A program made the position numbers and the translations under genes. A model generated the notes under the pieces. That model was given only the letters and a program-made list of their open reading frames with translations, was not told where the DNA came from and made no database searches. Below, piece by piece: positions 17,701 through 25,992 of a stretch of 52,052 nucleotides of DNA (positions are counted from its first letter, which is position 1; each line of letters begins with the position of its first letter). This DNA is from an uncultured Prochlorococcus sp. (GTDB taxonomy: Bacteria > Cyanobacteriota > Cyanobacteriia > PCC-6307 > Cyanobiaceae): contig CACAST010000004.1 in assembly GCA_902535185.1 (NCBI GenBank), forward strand, positions 1-52,052, given 5' to 3'.

Positions 17701-18078
17701 TATATAAATAGCTTTTAAATAGTTTTCAATAGCAAGGTCTGGCTTATTCAATTCGGCATATGTAATTGCCAATTCATTTGTAGGATCTATTAAGTGCGAA
17801 CTCTCCGGACCAAAATTTTTTTTTACTTTATTAATATATTTTTTATATAATTCAGCTGATTCTTCAAATTTTCCTTTATCAAATAAAAATCTTGCTCTTT
17901 CTAAGATTTTAAAAGTAAGGTTATTGTAAGATAGAAAATTTTTTTTATCTAAATCAAAAAATAAAAAATTTTGTTTATTTAGGCCGTAAACTTTTGGAAT
18001 TGTAGAAATTAATAAAATATTAATTAGTAAAATTGATAATATTTTAAATTTTTTAACCTCTTTTATCACAATTTTCAA
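14752..18078 (-). CDS. Exported TPR-CHAT protease-like protein
   Basis: This 1108-residue protein, probably starting at TTG 18078 (GTG at 18069 is possible), has an N-terminal export segment (ILSILLINILLISTIP). A long TPR array spans about 45-580 (FEESAELYKKYINKVKKNF, PDLAIENYLKAIYINTNLNG, LKTAKPFLKRSIKILEKKLG). The C-terminal CHAT domain has H954 in HFATHS and C1012 in SGCESGQG, so the peptidase dyad is present. Its C-terminal third is strikingly similar to that of the other TPR-CHAT protein here (for example LLRSGIVLAGAN, GYLTALE, SGEGVYGLKRAI), so they are paralogues. The zinc-peptidase gene ends five bases upstream. It probably processes or senses an envelope protein; the adjacent repeat peptide is a candidate substrate (inference). 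Confidence 0.85.
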   Translation of the reverse strand: MKIVIKEVKKFKILSILLINILLISTIPKVYGLNKQNFLFFDLDKKNFLSYNNLTFKILERARFLFDKGKFEESAELYKKYINKVKKNFGPESSHLIDPTNELAITYAELNKPDLAIENYLKAIYINTNLNGEFNENNGIFYENLSITNWEVNKYSAAEKNIKRSIKIYEKIYKDKQIEFVDTLQTLADIYSDQGDFLKSIDIDKRILKIKEDKYGLNHPEVGITLNLIGLGYWELGKLKTAKPFLKRSIKILEKKLGRNNIETINSLNNLALVYGDEGNWDKSIPIFRNILEISLKNNFPTTNIANNLGTDLYKNGDYEDSKLLLEKYLKKNFYLEKNYENLLARASILDNLSYISFQEQIYKDAINYSLDAIEILKEIRGANNIETADKMLTVAQAYTFIGGYEKSNFYYQKAISIYEKVWGKDHFRTAYAKRDRAFNLEYNARNGDDKSQFKEILKTYLDVYKVFTNWKDIHFDHIALITQDIGRINYIIGNLKEAKEFTEKSLAINIENYRYMAMADNYSVLGFLALEEGKVNLAIDYFKKEVQLRIDNNSPKSRFLSDAYFNLATAYAANNSEKDFILNANKAFKIQLDLIKKEAPFIPSSNRHKFVNSFGGAVNSVFSLSKDTNLGNRIALETRLNRQGLLQEIERFQSKSLSNQKGKELYKKLDKLIRRKSNISLDNDLLKKLENEQELLEREIYKILPSFKSKYVDIEKISGLLNSNSILIEYQKYKPYMVEAPYLKKTSESQYLAFILLPNQKVHRIELGSSKVIDKKIKNALNASEEGLSDAIDLWQEVAELIIKPIEKYTKNFNTWYVSLDSELNRVPISALKFDRSKIYINDSINLRLLTTGRELIDLKYNSKNKNKSNLIFANPDFNLKNKNIKDNLLISDLKQRRSKDSLSKNWIELPGTAKEGIDIKNITDGKLFTNEKASVSNLENLTNPNLLHFATHSYFLKDNKDGENHLLRSGIVLAGANNPNLNAEDDGYLTALEITKLDWIGTEIVVVSGCESGQGEIKSGEGVYGLKRAITVAGGKSSLLSLWEVNDRSTAAFMKSFYEKLKDGKGKNIALALTQKEFRDHPIKAWRHPNVWAAFQLSGDWRPIKW

Positions 18079-18083
18079 TACAT

Positions 18084-18848
18084 CTAAAATTTATATTTTT
18101 CAATTTTATTAATTCCTTTTAAATTTATACCTAATAATCCTGCGGCATCTTTTTTATATGGAGAGTAATCAAGATCTATTTCTTTCCCTGAACCTCTTGT
18201 CTTTTTGAATGCTTTATAGAGTGGATCATTAATCTTCCCTTCAACTAATTTATTAATTGATTCAAAAGAGCAACTGGAGTCAACTCTTCCCATACCTGAT
18301 AAAAGTGCATAAGTTCTTTGGGCTCCAGTTCCATGAGTTTTGCTGCCAATTGCATATGCTGCAGAAGACATTTCAAGAATACCTTCTCTAGTGATTCCTA
18401 ATTCTTTGTTACCTCTATTTATAAAATATCCTGCAAGACAATCGGCTTGAAGTTCATGATTTGGGTTTTTCAGATCTACTCCCAGAGCATTTTGTAGAGC
18501 ATGAGCAAATTCATGAGAGATTACGTAAGCAATACTTGCATTGCCAAATACCTTAACAAAAGCTTCAAGTTCATTGGCATCTAAAATTATTGTATGATTA
18601 GGTTCACAATAATAGGAACCAGCAACGTCAATACCAGAGTTTGCTCCCTTGCAGCCTCCTCCATATAATTTAGTACCGCTTTGGACAGTTATAACTTGAG
18701 GCGCATACCAGTCTTTTAAATTTTTATCGCTTGTCCAGGTTTCGATAAGATAAACGGTTGTCTTATCAATTAAGTCCGAAATATTTGAAGCTCTTACCCT
18801 AGTAGGTAAAAAAAGTAGAAGAATTATAGTGAAAAAAAATTTAAGCAT
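18084..18848 (-). CDS. Secreted neutral zinc metallopeptidase (YpfJ-like)
   Basis: This protein of about 254 residues starts at the ATG at 18848 (a TTG lies two codons upstream). A signal peptide (FFFTIILLLFLPTRVRA) is followed by a zinc-peptidase core: SHEFAHALQ with HExxH at 112-116 and a downstream HELQADCLAGYF supplying the third ligand. The YYCEPNHTIILD segment and this order fit the putative neutral zinc metallopeptidase family (YpfJ type). It is the first gene of the minus-strand run leading into the TPR-CHAT gene and has a 131-base divergent spacer with the small exported gene on plus. It presumably acts in the periplasm. Substrates for this family are not established. Confidence 0.8.
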   Translation of the reverse strand: MLKFFFTIILLLFLPTRVRASNISDLIDKTTVYLIETWTSDKNLKDWYAPQVITVQSGTKLYGGGCKGANSGIDVAGSYYCEPNHTIILDANELEAFVKVFGNASIAYVISHEFAHALQNALGVDLKNPNHELQADCLAGYFINRGNKELGITREGILEMSSAAYAIGSKTHGTGAQRTYALLSGMGRVDSSCSFESINKLVEGKINDPLYKAFKKTRGSGKEIDLDYSPYKKDAAGLLGINLKGINKIEKYKF

Positions 18849-18979
18849 TTTCAATACTTTTTACTATATTTACTCTATTTAAATTTTCATGGGAATATAT
18901 TTTTGGAATCGCAACAATTTTTTAGGAACAAGAGGAAATTAGTTGGAGCCTTACACTCCTAAATTTAAAATTATTAACC

Positions 18980-19231
18980 ATGTTTAAACTTTCTAACCTT
19001 TCAAAAAACACTCTAATTAAAAAATTTCTTTTCTTAACCGCCTGTGCCCCTCTAATAGGTTTTGGAGGTAATGCATTCGCTGATGTATATGTAGATGGCT
19101 ACTACAGATCAAATGGATCATATGTAAGTCCTCACTATAGAAGTTCTCCTGACTCATCGATATCTAATAATTGGTCAACTTATGGAAATACAAATCCTTA
19201 CACTGGTGCGATGGGTTATAACAGATATTAA
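18980..19231 (+). CDS. Small exported protein with conserved YYRSNGSYVSPHYRSSPD motif
   Basis: This 83-residue protein has a signal peptide (FLFLTACAPLIGFGGNAFA) and a short mature part rich in Tyr, Ser and Asn: VDGYYRSNGSYVSPHYRSSP, then NNWSTYGNTNPYTG. I recognise this mature motif as a recurrent small exported domain in many bacteria, function unknown. The ATG at 18980 is the first possible start. A strong intrinsic terminator follows directly, so it is a single-gene unit. It lies at the right border of the accessory region, divergent from the zinc peptidase. Confidence 0.8.
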   Translation: MFKLSNLSKNTLIKKFLFLTACAPLIGFGGNAFADVYVDGYYRSNGSYVSPHYRSSPDSSISNNWSTYGNTNPYTGAMGYNRY

Positions 19232-19250
19232 TTTAAAAAGATCTCTAGAA

Positions 19251-19280
19251 AAAACCTCCAAAAAATTGGAGGTTTTTTTT
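19251..19280 (+). terminator. Rho-independent terminator of the small exported gene
   Basis: A nine-base stem AAAACCTCC / GGAGGTTTT around a seven- to eight-base A/T loop is followed by a run of T. It lies 20 bases after the stop codon. Confidence 0.85.
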
Positions 19281-19399
19281 GGAATCATTTTTTAATTCGA
19301 ACTAAGAATTATTAGTATTTAAATCAAAACTTTGACTAATTCTGAATAATTTCTTTTTGCGATAGTGGTAATCTCACTGATACCAAGCTATCCCGCGAG

Positions 19400-19471
<72 letters not shown>

Positions 19472-19481
19472 AATTTTAAAG

Positions 19482-19563
19482 TGGGCCGGGTTGGATTTGA
19501 ACCAACGTAGGCAGAGCCAGCGGATTTACAGTCCGCCCCCTTTAACCACTCGGGCACCGACCC
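19482..19563 (-). tRNA. tRNA-Tyr(GUA)
   Basis: An 82-base class II tRNA with a long variable arm; acceptor GGGTCGG pairs with CCGGCCC with one T-G pair, and the loop CTGTAAA carries anticodon GTA. It lies ten bases upstream of tRNA-Thr on the same strand, so the two are probably co-transcribed. Confidence 0.93.
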
Positions 19564-19665
19564 CCACTATTTGAACTTATCAGTTAATGGACACTTTGTG
19601 TGAAATTGTTTTGGTTTTTTTGTTTCTTTGTAGATAGCATTTGTAAAGAAAAGACTTTATTGATG

Positions 19666-20106
19666 ATGAATATTTTATTGATAAATGGACCAAATCTAAA
19701 TCTTTTGGGCACTAGAGAGCCTGAAATATACGGTAATAAAACATTGAGTGATATAGAAAAAGATTTAATTAAAGTTGCTAAAGAAAAAAGTGTTAATCTT
19801 GAATGTTTTCAAAGTAATCATGAAGGAGAAATAGTAGATAAAATTCATGAGTCTGTAAAAAGTATCCAAGGTATTCTTATAAATGCTGGCGCTTTTACAC
19901 ATACCTCGATTTCCATTAGAGATGCTTTAATTGGATCAAAAATTCCTTTTGTAGAGTTACATATTTCCAATATTTTCAGTAGAGAAAAATTTCGTAAAGA
20001 ATCTTTTCTTACAGATAAAGCTATAGGGATTATTAGTGGATTCGGCATATCAAGTTATTCCTTAGCTCTTGAAGGAATTATTGGATATTTAAGTAGTAAA
20101 GATTAA
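19666..20106 (+). CDS. aroQ: 3-dehydroquinate dehydratase, type II
   Basis: AroQ catalyses step three of the shikimate pathway, 3-dehydroquinate to 3-dehydroshikimate. The protein starts [20 protein letters not shown], the family's N-terminal signature with the catalytic Tyr in the YGNKTL segment. [30 protein letters not shown] and [15 protein letters not shown] are the other conserved blocks. Starting at 19666 gives 146 residues, the normal size; a frame extension to 19600 would add a non-conserved leader, and an ATG at 19663 adds one Met. The stop abuts the miaE start, so the pair is an operon. Confidence 0.93.
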   Translation: MNILLINGPNLNLLGTREPEIYGNKTLSDIEKDLIKVAKEKSVNLECFQSNHEGEIVDKIHESVKSIQGILINAGAFTHTSISIRDALIGSKIPFVELHISNIFSREKFRKESFLTDKAIGIISGFGISSYSLALEGIIGYLSSKD

Positions 20107-20715
20107 ATGTTAGTCGATTTTAAAAGGCCCACTTCTCATATTAAATATTTATCTTCATTTACCTCAGATGAGTGGATCAAACTCGCATTATCTAATCCAA
20201 TAGAAATTCTTATTGACCATGCTCATTGTGAAAGAAAAGCGGCAGGAGTAGCTATTCAATTAATGTTTAGATATCCATCAGAACCAAATCTGGCAGAAGT
20301 TTTAAGTCCAATAGCGAGAGAGGAATTGGAGCATTTTGAAAAAATACTTTATTTTTTAAAGGATCTTGGACATTCTCTTGAGTCCTTAAAACCGCCTCCA
20401 TATGGAGCCGAATTGTCCAAGAATATAAGAAAGGATGAGCCCAATAGAATGCTTGATAGTTTCTTAATAGCGGGACTTATTGAGGCGAGAAGTCATGAAA
20501 GATTAAGCTTGCTTGCTCTGAATTCTGAAGATAAATCGTTTAAATCCCTTTATGAGTCTCTGCTAGAGAGTGAGGCAAGACATTTTGGAGTTTATTGGAA
20601 ACTAGCGCAAACTAAATTCTCTAAAAATCAAACTTTCAAAAGGTTAGAAGAATTGTCTGAAATTGAGTCAGCAATACTTGCTGAAACTTTTATGATGCCA
20701 AGGGTTCATAGCTAG
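20107..20715 (+). CDS. miaE: tRNA-(ms2io6A37)-hydroxylase
   Basis: MiaE hydroxylates the isopentenyl group of ms2i6A at tRNA position 37, using a ferritin-like di-iron centre. The 202-residue sequence shows iron-binding motifs: DHAHCERKAAG in the first helix pair, AREELEHFEKIL (ExxH), IEARSHERL and ESEARHFGVYW. The length is typical. The ATG follows the aroQ stop with no gap, so translation is coupled. cobI follows 17 bases later. Confidence 0.9.
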   Translation: MLVDFKRPTSHIKYLSSFTSDEWIKLALSNPIEILIDHAHCERKAAGVAIQLMFRYPSEPNLAEVLSPIAREELEHFEKILYFLKDLGHSLESLKPPPYGAELSKNIRKDEPNRMLDSFLIAGLIEARSHERLSLLALNSEDKSFKSLYESLLESEARHFGVYWKLAQTKFSKNQTFKRLEELSEIESAILAETFMMPRVHS

Positions 20716-20732
20716 AAATAACTAAATTAAAA

Positions 20733-21488
20733 ATGATAAAAAATAAGTTTTTAACTTTTCTTAATCGATATAAAACTGACTTACCAACATTAACCATCGT
20801 TGGTGTTGGGCCTGGAGATCCATCGCTTTTAACAATTGCTGCTGTAGATGCAATCAAAAAGGCGAAAGTTATAGTTTTCCCAATTTCAGATGATAATAAA
20901 AAGAGTTTCGCTGCAGAAATAGTCAAGAAGTACACCAAATTTAAAAAAAATATACCTATCATCTTTCCAATGGCTAGGAAGGATTTTGATCCAGATGAAA
21001 TATGGTCTAACGCAGTAGATAAAATTGTGAAATTTATAAAAAATGGAGAATCAGTTGTTTTACTTTGTCTTGGAGATACTTCACTATTTGCAAGTTCTTC
21101 TAATATTTTGAGGTTAATAAAAAAAAATCATGCTGAAATAATTACCAAAACCATACCTGGTATTTCCTCTATTTCGGCAGCAGCAGCTTTGAATGATTTT
21201 GATTTGGTAAAAAAAGGCGAGACCTTGATTATAAAAGAATGCCCTTCCTTAGAATCTGAATTAACAACCCTAATTAGGGAAAGTAAGGGGAAAAAAATGG
21301 TATTGGCCATTATGAAAGTTGGCAAAAGATGGAATTTAGTCAGGGAAATTTTAAAAAAAGAGGATATCATCGATACATCATTAATAGCTTTGAGCGTTGG
21401 TATGTCTGATCAAGTTATTCAATATGCATCTCGATATAAAAAGGAATTTATGCCTTATTTTTCTTTGATTTTGATAAGGTTCGATTAA
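20733..21488 (+). CDS. cobI: Precorrin-2 C20-methyltransferase
   Basis: CobI transfers a methyl group from SAM to C20 of precorrin-2 in cobalamin synthesis. The tetrapyrrole methylase signature VGVGPGDPSLLTIAAVDAIK is at residues 23-42; LCLGDTSLFASSSNIL and TIPGISSISAAAALN follow, the second shaping the SAM pocket. The 251 residues are a normal length. It overlaps the DUF1823 start (TTAATG), so the genes are coupled. Picocyanobacteria make cobamides themselves, so the gene is expected here. CobI is favoured over other methylases by the GDTSLFAS block. Confidence 0.88.
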   Translation: MIKNKFLTFLNRYKTDLPTLTIVGVGPGDPSLLTIAAVDAIKKAKVIVFPISDDNKKSFAAEIVKKYTKFKKNIPIIFPMARKDFDPDEIWSNAVDKIVKFIKNGESVVLLCLGDTSLFASSSNILRLIKKNHAEIITKTIPGISSISAAAALNDFDLVKKGETLIIKECPSLESELTTLIRESKGKKMVLAIMKVGKRWNLVREILKKEDIIDTSLIALSVGMSDQVIQYASRYKKEFMPYFSLILIRFD

Positions 21489-21973
21489 TGTATAAAAAAG
21501 AAAAATTATTTAAAAATCAATTTACATGGCCAATATGTAAGGATTTATTATTTTTTGTTCTTGAAGATAAAGTTAGTGATGTTTTTGTTTGTGAATTAGT
21601 TTGGGAAAGACTTTTTTATACTAGAGAAATAACTTTAAATAATTGGTTTTCTAGCTCATTAACTCCTTCTTATTGGTCAGAAAAATTTGAAAAAGCTCCG
21701 CAAATCATTTCAGAGCGACCAGCCTCAGTACATTTGACTCGATCAATTCCAAAAGAGTATAAACAGGGATTGAAAAATTTTCTTAATTTTAAAGGCTATA
21801 AGATTAATGAACTTTATCCAAGAAGAACTAGAAGAGCGACGGCAGTAAATTGGTTGATTTATTGGGCGATTGAAAATGATTGTTTTTCAAAAGATAGTGG
21901 ATTAATGCCAAATCCTAGTTCACCCCCTGTTAATCCAGTTAAAGGACATTTTGGAGATCCAGAAATTAAATAA
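21488..21973 (+). CDS. DUF1823-family protein
   Basis: A 161-residue cyanobacterial conserved protein of unknown function. Recognisable blocks are ERPASVHLTRSIPKEYKQGL and LYPRRTRRATAVNWLIYWAI, which I associate with DUF1823. There is no signal peptide or membrane segment; Trp and Arg are frequent. Its ATG overlaps the cobI stop by one base, and der follows after 74 bases, a common order in this genus. Confidence 0.75.
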   Translation: MYKKEKLFKNQFTWPICKDLLFFVLEDKVSDVFVCELVWERLFYTREITLNNWFSSSLTPSYWSEKFEKAPQIISERPASVHLTRSIPKEYKQGLKNFLNFKGYKINELYPRRTRRATAVNWLIYWAIENDCFSKDSGLMPNPSSPPVNPVKGHFGDPEIK

Positions 21974-22047
21974 GTTTTTTTGAAAAAGGTAAATGATTCT
22001 ATTAAAGGTATAGTTGTAATGGATACTAATTTCTTTGGAGAGAAGAA

Positions 22048-23421
22048 TTGATTCTTCCAACAATAGCAATCATCGGAAGACCTAACGTTGGGAAATCTAC
22101 CTTAGTAAATCGTCTTTGCCAAAGTAATGATGCAATAGTATTTGATAAGCCTGGTGTTACAAGAGATAGAACTTATCAAAATGCTTCATGGGGAGGTAAG
22201 GAATTTCAAATAGTTGATACTGGAGGTTTAGTTTTTGATGATGATAGTGAATTTCTCCCCGAGATAAGGACACAAGTTTTCTTGGCTCTAGAAGAGGCTT
22301 CACTAGCGTTACTGGTAGTAGATGGGAATCAAGGCGTTACTGATGGTGATTTATCAATAGCAAAATGGTTAAGAAACTCAAGCTGTAAAACAATTGTTGC
22401 TGTTAATAAATGCGAATCGACTACTCTTGGAATATCATTAGCTTCAGAGTTCTGGAAATTAGGATTGGGCGAACCTAACCCTGTTTCGGCTATTCATGGT
22501 TCAGGTACTGGAGATCTTTTAGACCTCGTTATTGGCGAACTTCCTGAAAATAATATTCAGGATGATGAAGAAAAGATAATGATGTCAATTATTGGTAGGC
22601 CTAATGTTGGTAAATCTAGTTTGTTAAATTCAATCTGTGGAGAAAAAAGAGCAATAGTTAGTGATATTAGTGGTACGACAACTGATTCAATAGATACCCT
22701 TATTAAAAAAGGTGATAATCATTGGAAAATTATTGATACTGCTGGGATTAGAAGAAAGAAAAATGTTAAATATGGTACTGAATTCTTTGGTATTAATAGG
22801 GCTTTTAAATCTATAGATAGAAGTGATGTTTGTGTTTTAGTTATAGACGCTGTAGATGGAGTAACTGATCAAGACCAAAAGCTGGCTGGGCGCATAGAAG
22901 AACAAGGCAGAGCTTGCATAATTGTTGTTAATAAATGGGATCTTGTAGAAAAAAATAGTTCAACAATTTATCAAGTAGAAAAAGAACTTAGATCTAAACT
23001 TTATTTTTTACACTGGTCAAAAATGATTTTTATATCTGCCCTAACTGGTCAAAGAGTTGATAATATTTTTGAGCATGCTCTTAATGCTGTAAATCAACAT
23101 AGAAGAAGAGTTACAACATCTGTAGTTAATGAAGTACTTAAAGAATCAATCAGTTGGAAAAGTCCTCCAACGAAGAGAAGCGGCAAGCAAGGTAGGCTTT
23201 ATTACGGTACTCAAGTAAAGAACAAACCTCCCACTTTTACTCTTTTTGTAAATGACCCTAAATTATTCGGAATAACTTATAGAAGATATATTGAAAAGCA
23301 AATTAGAGTAAATTTAGGCTTTGAAGGCACACCCCTCATTTTACTTTGGAGAGGAAAACAGCAAAGAGCTTTAAATAAAGAAGTCGAAAGAGAAAATATT
23401 CAGTTAATTCAAAAAGATTAA
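22048..23421 (+). CDS. der: Ribosome-assembly GTPase Der (EngA)
   Basis: Der has two consecutive GTPase domains and assists 50S maturation. Both P-loops are seen: [12 protein letters not shown] (about 10-21) and [12 protein letters not shown] (about 183-194), with DTGG/DTAG, NKCE and NKWD as G3 and G4. The C-terminal KH-like domain follows ([20 protein letters not shown]). 457 residues is normal. The start is a TTG at 22048, supported by GGAG seven bases upstream and by the conserved [16 protein letters not shown] beginning. It overlaps the following gene by one base. Confidence 0.95.
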   Translation: MILPTIAIIGRPNVGKSTLVNRLCQSNDAIVFDKPGVTRDRTYQNASWGGKEFQIVDTGGLVFDDDSEFLPEIRTQVFLALEEASLALLVVDGNQGVTDGDLSIAKWLRNSSCKTIVAVNKCESTTLGISLASEFWKLGLGEPNPVSAIHGSGTGDLLDLVIGELPENNIQDDEEKIMMSIIGRPNVGKSSLLNSICGEKRAIVSDISGTTTDSIDTLIKKGDNHWKIIDTAGIRRKKNVKYGTEFFGINRAFKSIDRSDVCVLVIDAVDGVTDQDQKLAGRIEEQGRACIIVVNKWDLVEKNSSTIYQVEKELRSKLYFLHWSKMIFISALTGQRVDNIFEHALNAVNQHRRRVTTSVVNEVLKESISWKSPPTKRSGKQGRLYYGTQVKNKPPTFTLFVNDPKLFGITYRRYIEKQIRVNLGFEGTPLILLWRGKQQRALNKEVERENIQLIQKD

Positions 23422-24335
23422 TGAATTTGCTAACCAAATTTTCTGTTGGTCAATACGTCCATGGTAATAGAAGTTGGCTAAGAATTATAGATAGTAGATT
23501 AAAAATAATTATCGTAATGATATTTTTAATCACCCCAATTTGGGCAGGTCCAATATGGAGATTGAGTTTAGTTGGTTTTTTACTATTAATTACTTTTTTA
23601 AGTTTATTGCCATCTAGAGTATGGTGGCGATCATTATTTTTTCTCTCATGTTTATCACTATTAATTGGATTTATATCAATACTTGCCTCGTCTGATATTC
23701 AATCTCTTGATGGCTACTTAAGAAATCCCAATGAATTGCAAGTAGTACTGGAAAGCCAAAAAGAATGGAATATTTTGCAGATTCCTTCGCAAAAAATATG
23801 GTTTATTAATTTTGGTCCCTACAACTTATCAAGAAAAGCTTTTGAACTAGGAATAAAAACCTCTACTTTGATATTTACCGTTATTCATAGTGTGAATTTG
23901 ATGCTTTTAACCACATTGCAGGAAGATATTGTATGGGGATTAAGTTGGTTTATGTATCCATTAAGAAAGATTGGACTGCCAACTAGTAAGTGGCTTTTTC
24001 AGTTGTTAATTGCATTACGTTTTATTCCACTAGTGCAGGAAGAACTTCAAAATATCATTAAATCAGTATCAGTTAGATCAATAAATTTTAGAAATTTAGG
24101 ACTCAAGAAATCCTTTAATGTTTTATTAATTTTGGTGGAAAGGTTGTTTCAAAATATATTTCTGAGAATTGATCATGGAGCAGAATCATTACTTTCAAAG
24201 AAAAAAATTATTACAAAAACCAACAGATTTAGAACTCTTTATCCTTCAAAATCTCTCAATGTAATTGTTAATACATTATCGATTTGTTTTATTTGCATAG
24301 CAATTTTTCTTAGAAAACTGTATGGTGCATTATAA
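23421..24335 (+). CDS. Energy-coupling-factor transporter transmembrane protein (CbiQ/EcfT family)
   Basis: This 304-residue integral membrane protein has several hydrophobic helices in its N-terminal half (IIVMIFLITPIWAGPIW, LVGFLLLITFLSLLP) and the EcfT cytoplasmic coupling region with LIALRFIPLVQEELQNII followed by SVRSINFR (the Ala-Arg-Gly-type motif area). EcfT links substrate-binding S-components to ATPases in vitamin and metal uptake. No ATPase or S-component gene lies beside it, which is usual for stand-alone cyanobacterial copies. The substrate cannot be read from this sequence. Confidence 0.82.
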   Translation: MNLLTKFSVGQYVHGNRSWLRIIDSRLKIIIVMIFLITPIWAGPIWRLSLVGFLLLITFLSLLPSRVWWRSLFFLSCLSLLIGFISILASSDIQSLDGYLRNPNELQVVLESQKEWNILQIPSQKIWFINFGPYNLSRKAFELGIKTSTLIFTVIHSVNLMLLTTLQEDIVWGLSWFMYPLRKIGLPTSKWLFQLLIALRFIPLVQEELQNIIKSVSVRSINFRNLGLKKSFNVLLILVERLFQNIFLRIDHGAESLLSKKKIITKTNRFRTLYPSKSLNVIVNTLSICFICIAIFLRKLYGAL

Positions 24336-24354
24336 ATAACACAATATTTTAGGT

Positions 24355-24621
24355 TTGAGTTCTGAGCGTTATTTAAACCATCCAACATTTGGCATGTTAT
24401 ACCAAGTTTCTCCTGGAAATGATGGGAGAGATATTTATGCGACTTTATACGCTCAAAAAATGTTTTTCTTGGTAGAAGTTCGACAGAGAGAAGTTTTTTT
24501 TGAGGTTATACCTTATTTAGATGCCCGTAATCAGGCCGAATTAAACCTTCAAAAAGCTAGGAGAAAAGGATCTGAAGAACTATCTAAATGGGATAATTTA
24601 TTTACGCAAACTTTCCTATAA
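24355..24621 (+). CDS. pipX: PipX, PII/NtcA co-regulator
   Basis: PipX shuttles between the nitrogen sensor PII and the transcription activator NtcA, which it co-activates when 2-oxoglutarate is high. The 88 residues contain the hallmark beginning YLNHPTFGMLYQVSPGNDGR and TLYAQKMFFLVEV, forming the Tudor-like domain, then the two C-terminal helices (ARNQAELNLQKARRKG). The start is a TTG at 24355. yggS, another gene linked to PipX in cyanobacteria, follows after three bases; the two are commonly co-expressed. Confidence 0.93.
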   Translation: MSSERYLNHPTFGMLYQVSPGNDGRDIYATLYAQKMFFLVEVRQREVFFEVIPYLDARNQAELNLQKARRKGSEELSKWDNLFTQTFL

Positions 24622-24624
24622 AAT

Positions 24625-25260
24625 GTGAACCCTGCAAATTATTTAAAAATAAAAAATAAAATACCATCAAATGTAAATATTCTTGCGGTAAGTAAAGGAT
24701 TTAAAAGTCAAGAAATCAAGACTATTCAAAATATTGGTCAGAACGATTTTGGTGAAAGTAAGGTTCAAGAGGCGTTTGAAAAACAATTAACATTAAAAGA
24801 TCTTGAACAAATAAATTGGCACTTTATTGGAAGAATACAAAGTAATAAAATAAGAAAAATAGTTCAAAATTTTAAATATATTCATTCAGTAGATTCTTTT
24901 GAAAAGTTGCAAAAGATATCTAATATTTCACTTGAAGAGAAGAAAATTCCATTAATAATGTTGCAGGTTAAGTTAAGTGATGACCCTACTAAAGGAGGCT
25001 TAAATCCTGAATTTTTGATTTCGAAATGGAGAGAAATTCGAGAGTTGAAAAATATTTCATTAACCGGTTTGATGACTATCAATCCTAAAGGACTTAGCTC
25101 TAAAGAAAATTTAGGATTGTTTAAAAAATGTCGTGCTCTCGCTGATTCCCTGCAACTACCAGATTGTTCCATGGGGATGTCAGGTGATTGGGAGGAAGCT
25201 ATTGACGCTGGATCAACTTGGTTAAGATTAGGATCATTGATTTTTGGAAGCAGATCCTAA
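24625..25260 (+). CDS. pipY: Pyridoxal-phosphate homeostasis protein (PLPHP, PipY)
   Basis: This 211-residue single-domain PLP-binding TIM barrel starts at a GTG (24625). The lysine that binds PLP is in ILAVSKGF (K about 24). FGESKVQEAFEK, WHFIGRIQSNKIRKIV, GLMTINP and the C-terminal SMGMSGDWEEAIDAGSTWLR with LGSLIFGSR are conserved blocks. It buffers free PLP and prevents amino-acid imbalance. In cyanobacteria it forms an operon with pipX, as here, and the pair is functionally linked. Often named yggS. Confidence 0.93.
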   Translation: MNPANYLKIKNKIPSNVNILAVSKGFKSQEIKTIQNIGQNDFGESKVQEAFEKQLTLKDLEQINWHFIGRIQSNKIRKIVQNFKYIHSVDSFEKLQKISNISLEEKKIPLIMLQVKLSDDPTKGGLNPEFLISKWREIRELKNISLTGLMTINPKGLSSKENLGLFKKCRALADSLQLPDCSMGMSGDWEEAIDAGSTWLRLGSLIFGSRS

Positions 25261-25337
25261 TTAGTTATTTTTTATAAAAATCTTATCTATAAACTTGCAG
25301 TAAAGTTCAACTAACGTTATTTAAGTATAGGTAGTTT

Positions 25338-25387
25338 ATTCATTTAAAAAATGAATCTATTACTTAAGGTTCTTAAACCTTAGTAAT
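25338..25387 (+). other. Two tandem hairpins in the spacer before sepF
   Basis: First hairpin: ATTCATTT (25338-25345) with AAATGAAT (25349-25356). Second: ATTACT-AAGGTT with AACCTT-AGTAAT (25359-25387), 12 pairs with one bulged T and loop CTTA. No T-run follows, and the second ends 22 bases before the GTG of sepF. It may be a transcript 3' end for pipY or a leader element of sepF. Confidence 0.55.
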
Positions 25388-25409
25388 CAATTTCATGAGG
25401 ATTTAAAAG

Positions 25410-25985
25410 GTGTCACTTCTTTCTAGATTAAAGGCAGTTGTTGCAGGGGATGAGTATCTCGATGATGATTTTGATGAGTTGGATTATGCTTCAGAGGATG
25501 AATTAAATGATATTAATAATTTCAAACAAAATCCAAAGGATGCAAATGCCCTTGCAAATTCAAATCCATTCGATTTTATGAATAACAATAGATCATCAAA
25601 AGTAGTTGGTATGCCTGGAATCTCAAATTCATCCTCAGAAGTAAGCTTAATGGAACCAAGAAGTTTTGATGAGATGCCTCAAGCTATACAAGCATTAAGA
25701 GAGAGAAAAACTGTAATTCTCAATTTAACTATGATGGATCCTGATCAAGCTCAAAGAGCTGTTGATTTTATTGCTGGGGGCACATATGCAATTGATGGAC
25801 ATCAAGAGAGAGTAGGTGAAAGTATTTTTCTTTTTGCTCCAAGTTGTGTAAATGTAACTAGTTCTTCCCCAGAAGAAGCTTCTCCTTCTTCTGTGTCTAC
25901 AGAAAACACACCACAATATAGTTTGGGCAAAAATACTACTCCTGAACCAGCATGGGGTAATTCTAAATTAAGTGCTTATTCATGA
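25410..25985 (+). CDS. sepF: Cell-division protein SepF
   Basis: SepF polymerises and anchors FtsZ at the division site. The 191 residues start at GTG 25410 with [15 protein letters not shown], the membrane-binding amphipathic helix. An acidic disordered linker follows, then the SepF domain (about 87-155): [40 protein letters not shown] and [21 protein letters not shown] Ser/Glu/Thr-rich C-terminal tail remains unassigned. GAGGA lies ten bases upstream. proC follows eight bases after the stop, and the pair yggS-sepF-proC is a classic order. Confidence 0.93.
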   Translation: MSLLSRLKAVVAGDEYLDDDFDELDYASEDELNDINNFKQNPKDANALANSNPFDFMNNNRSSKVVGMPGISNSSSEVSLMEPRSFDEMPQAIQALRERKTVILNLTMMDPDQAQRAVDFIAGGTYAIDGHQERVGESIFLFAPSCVNVTSSSPEEASPSSVSTENTPQYSLGKNTTPEPAWGNSKLSAYS

Positions 25986-25992
25986 TTAATCT

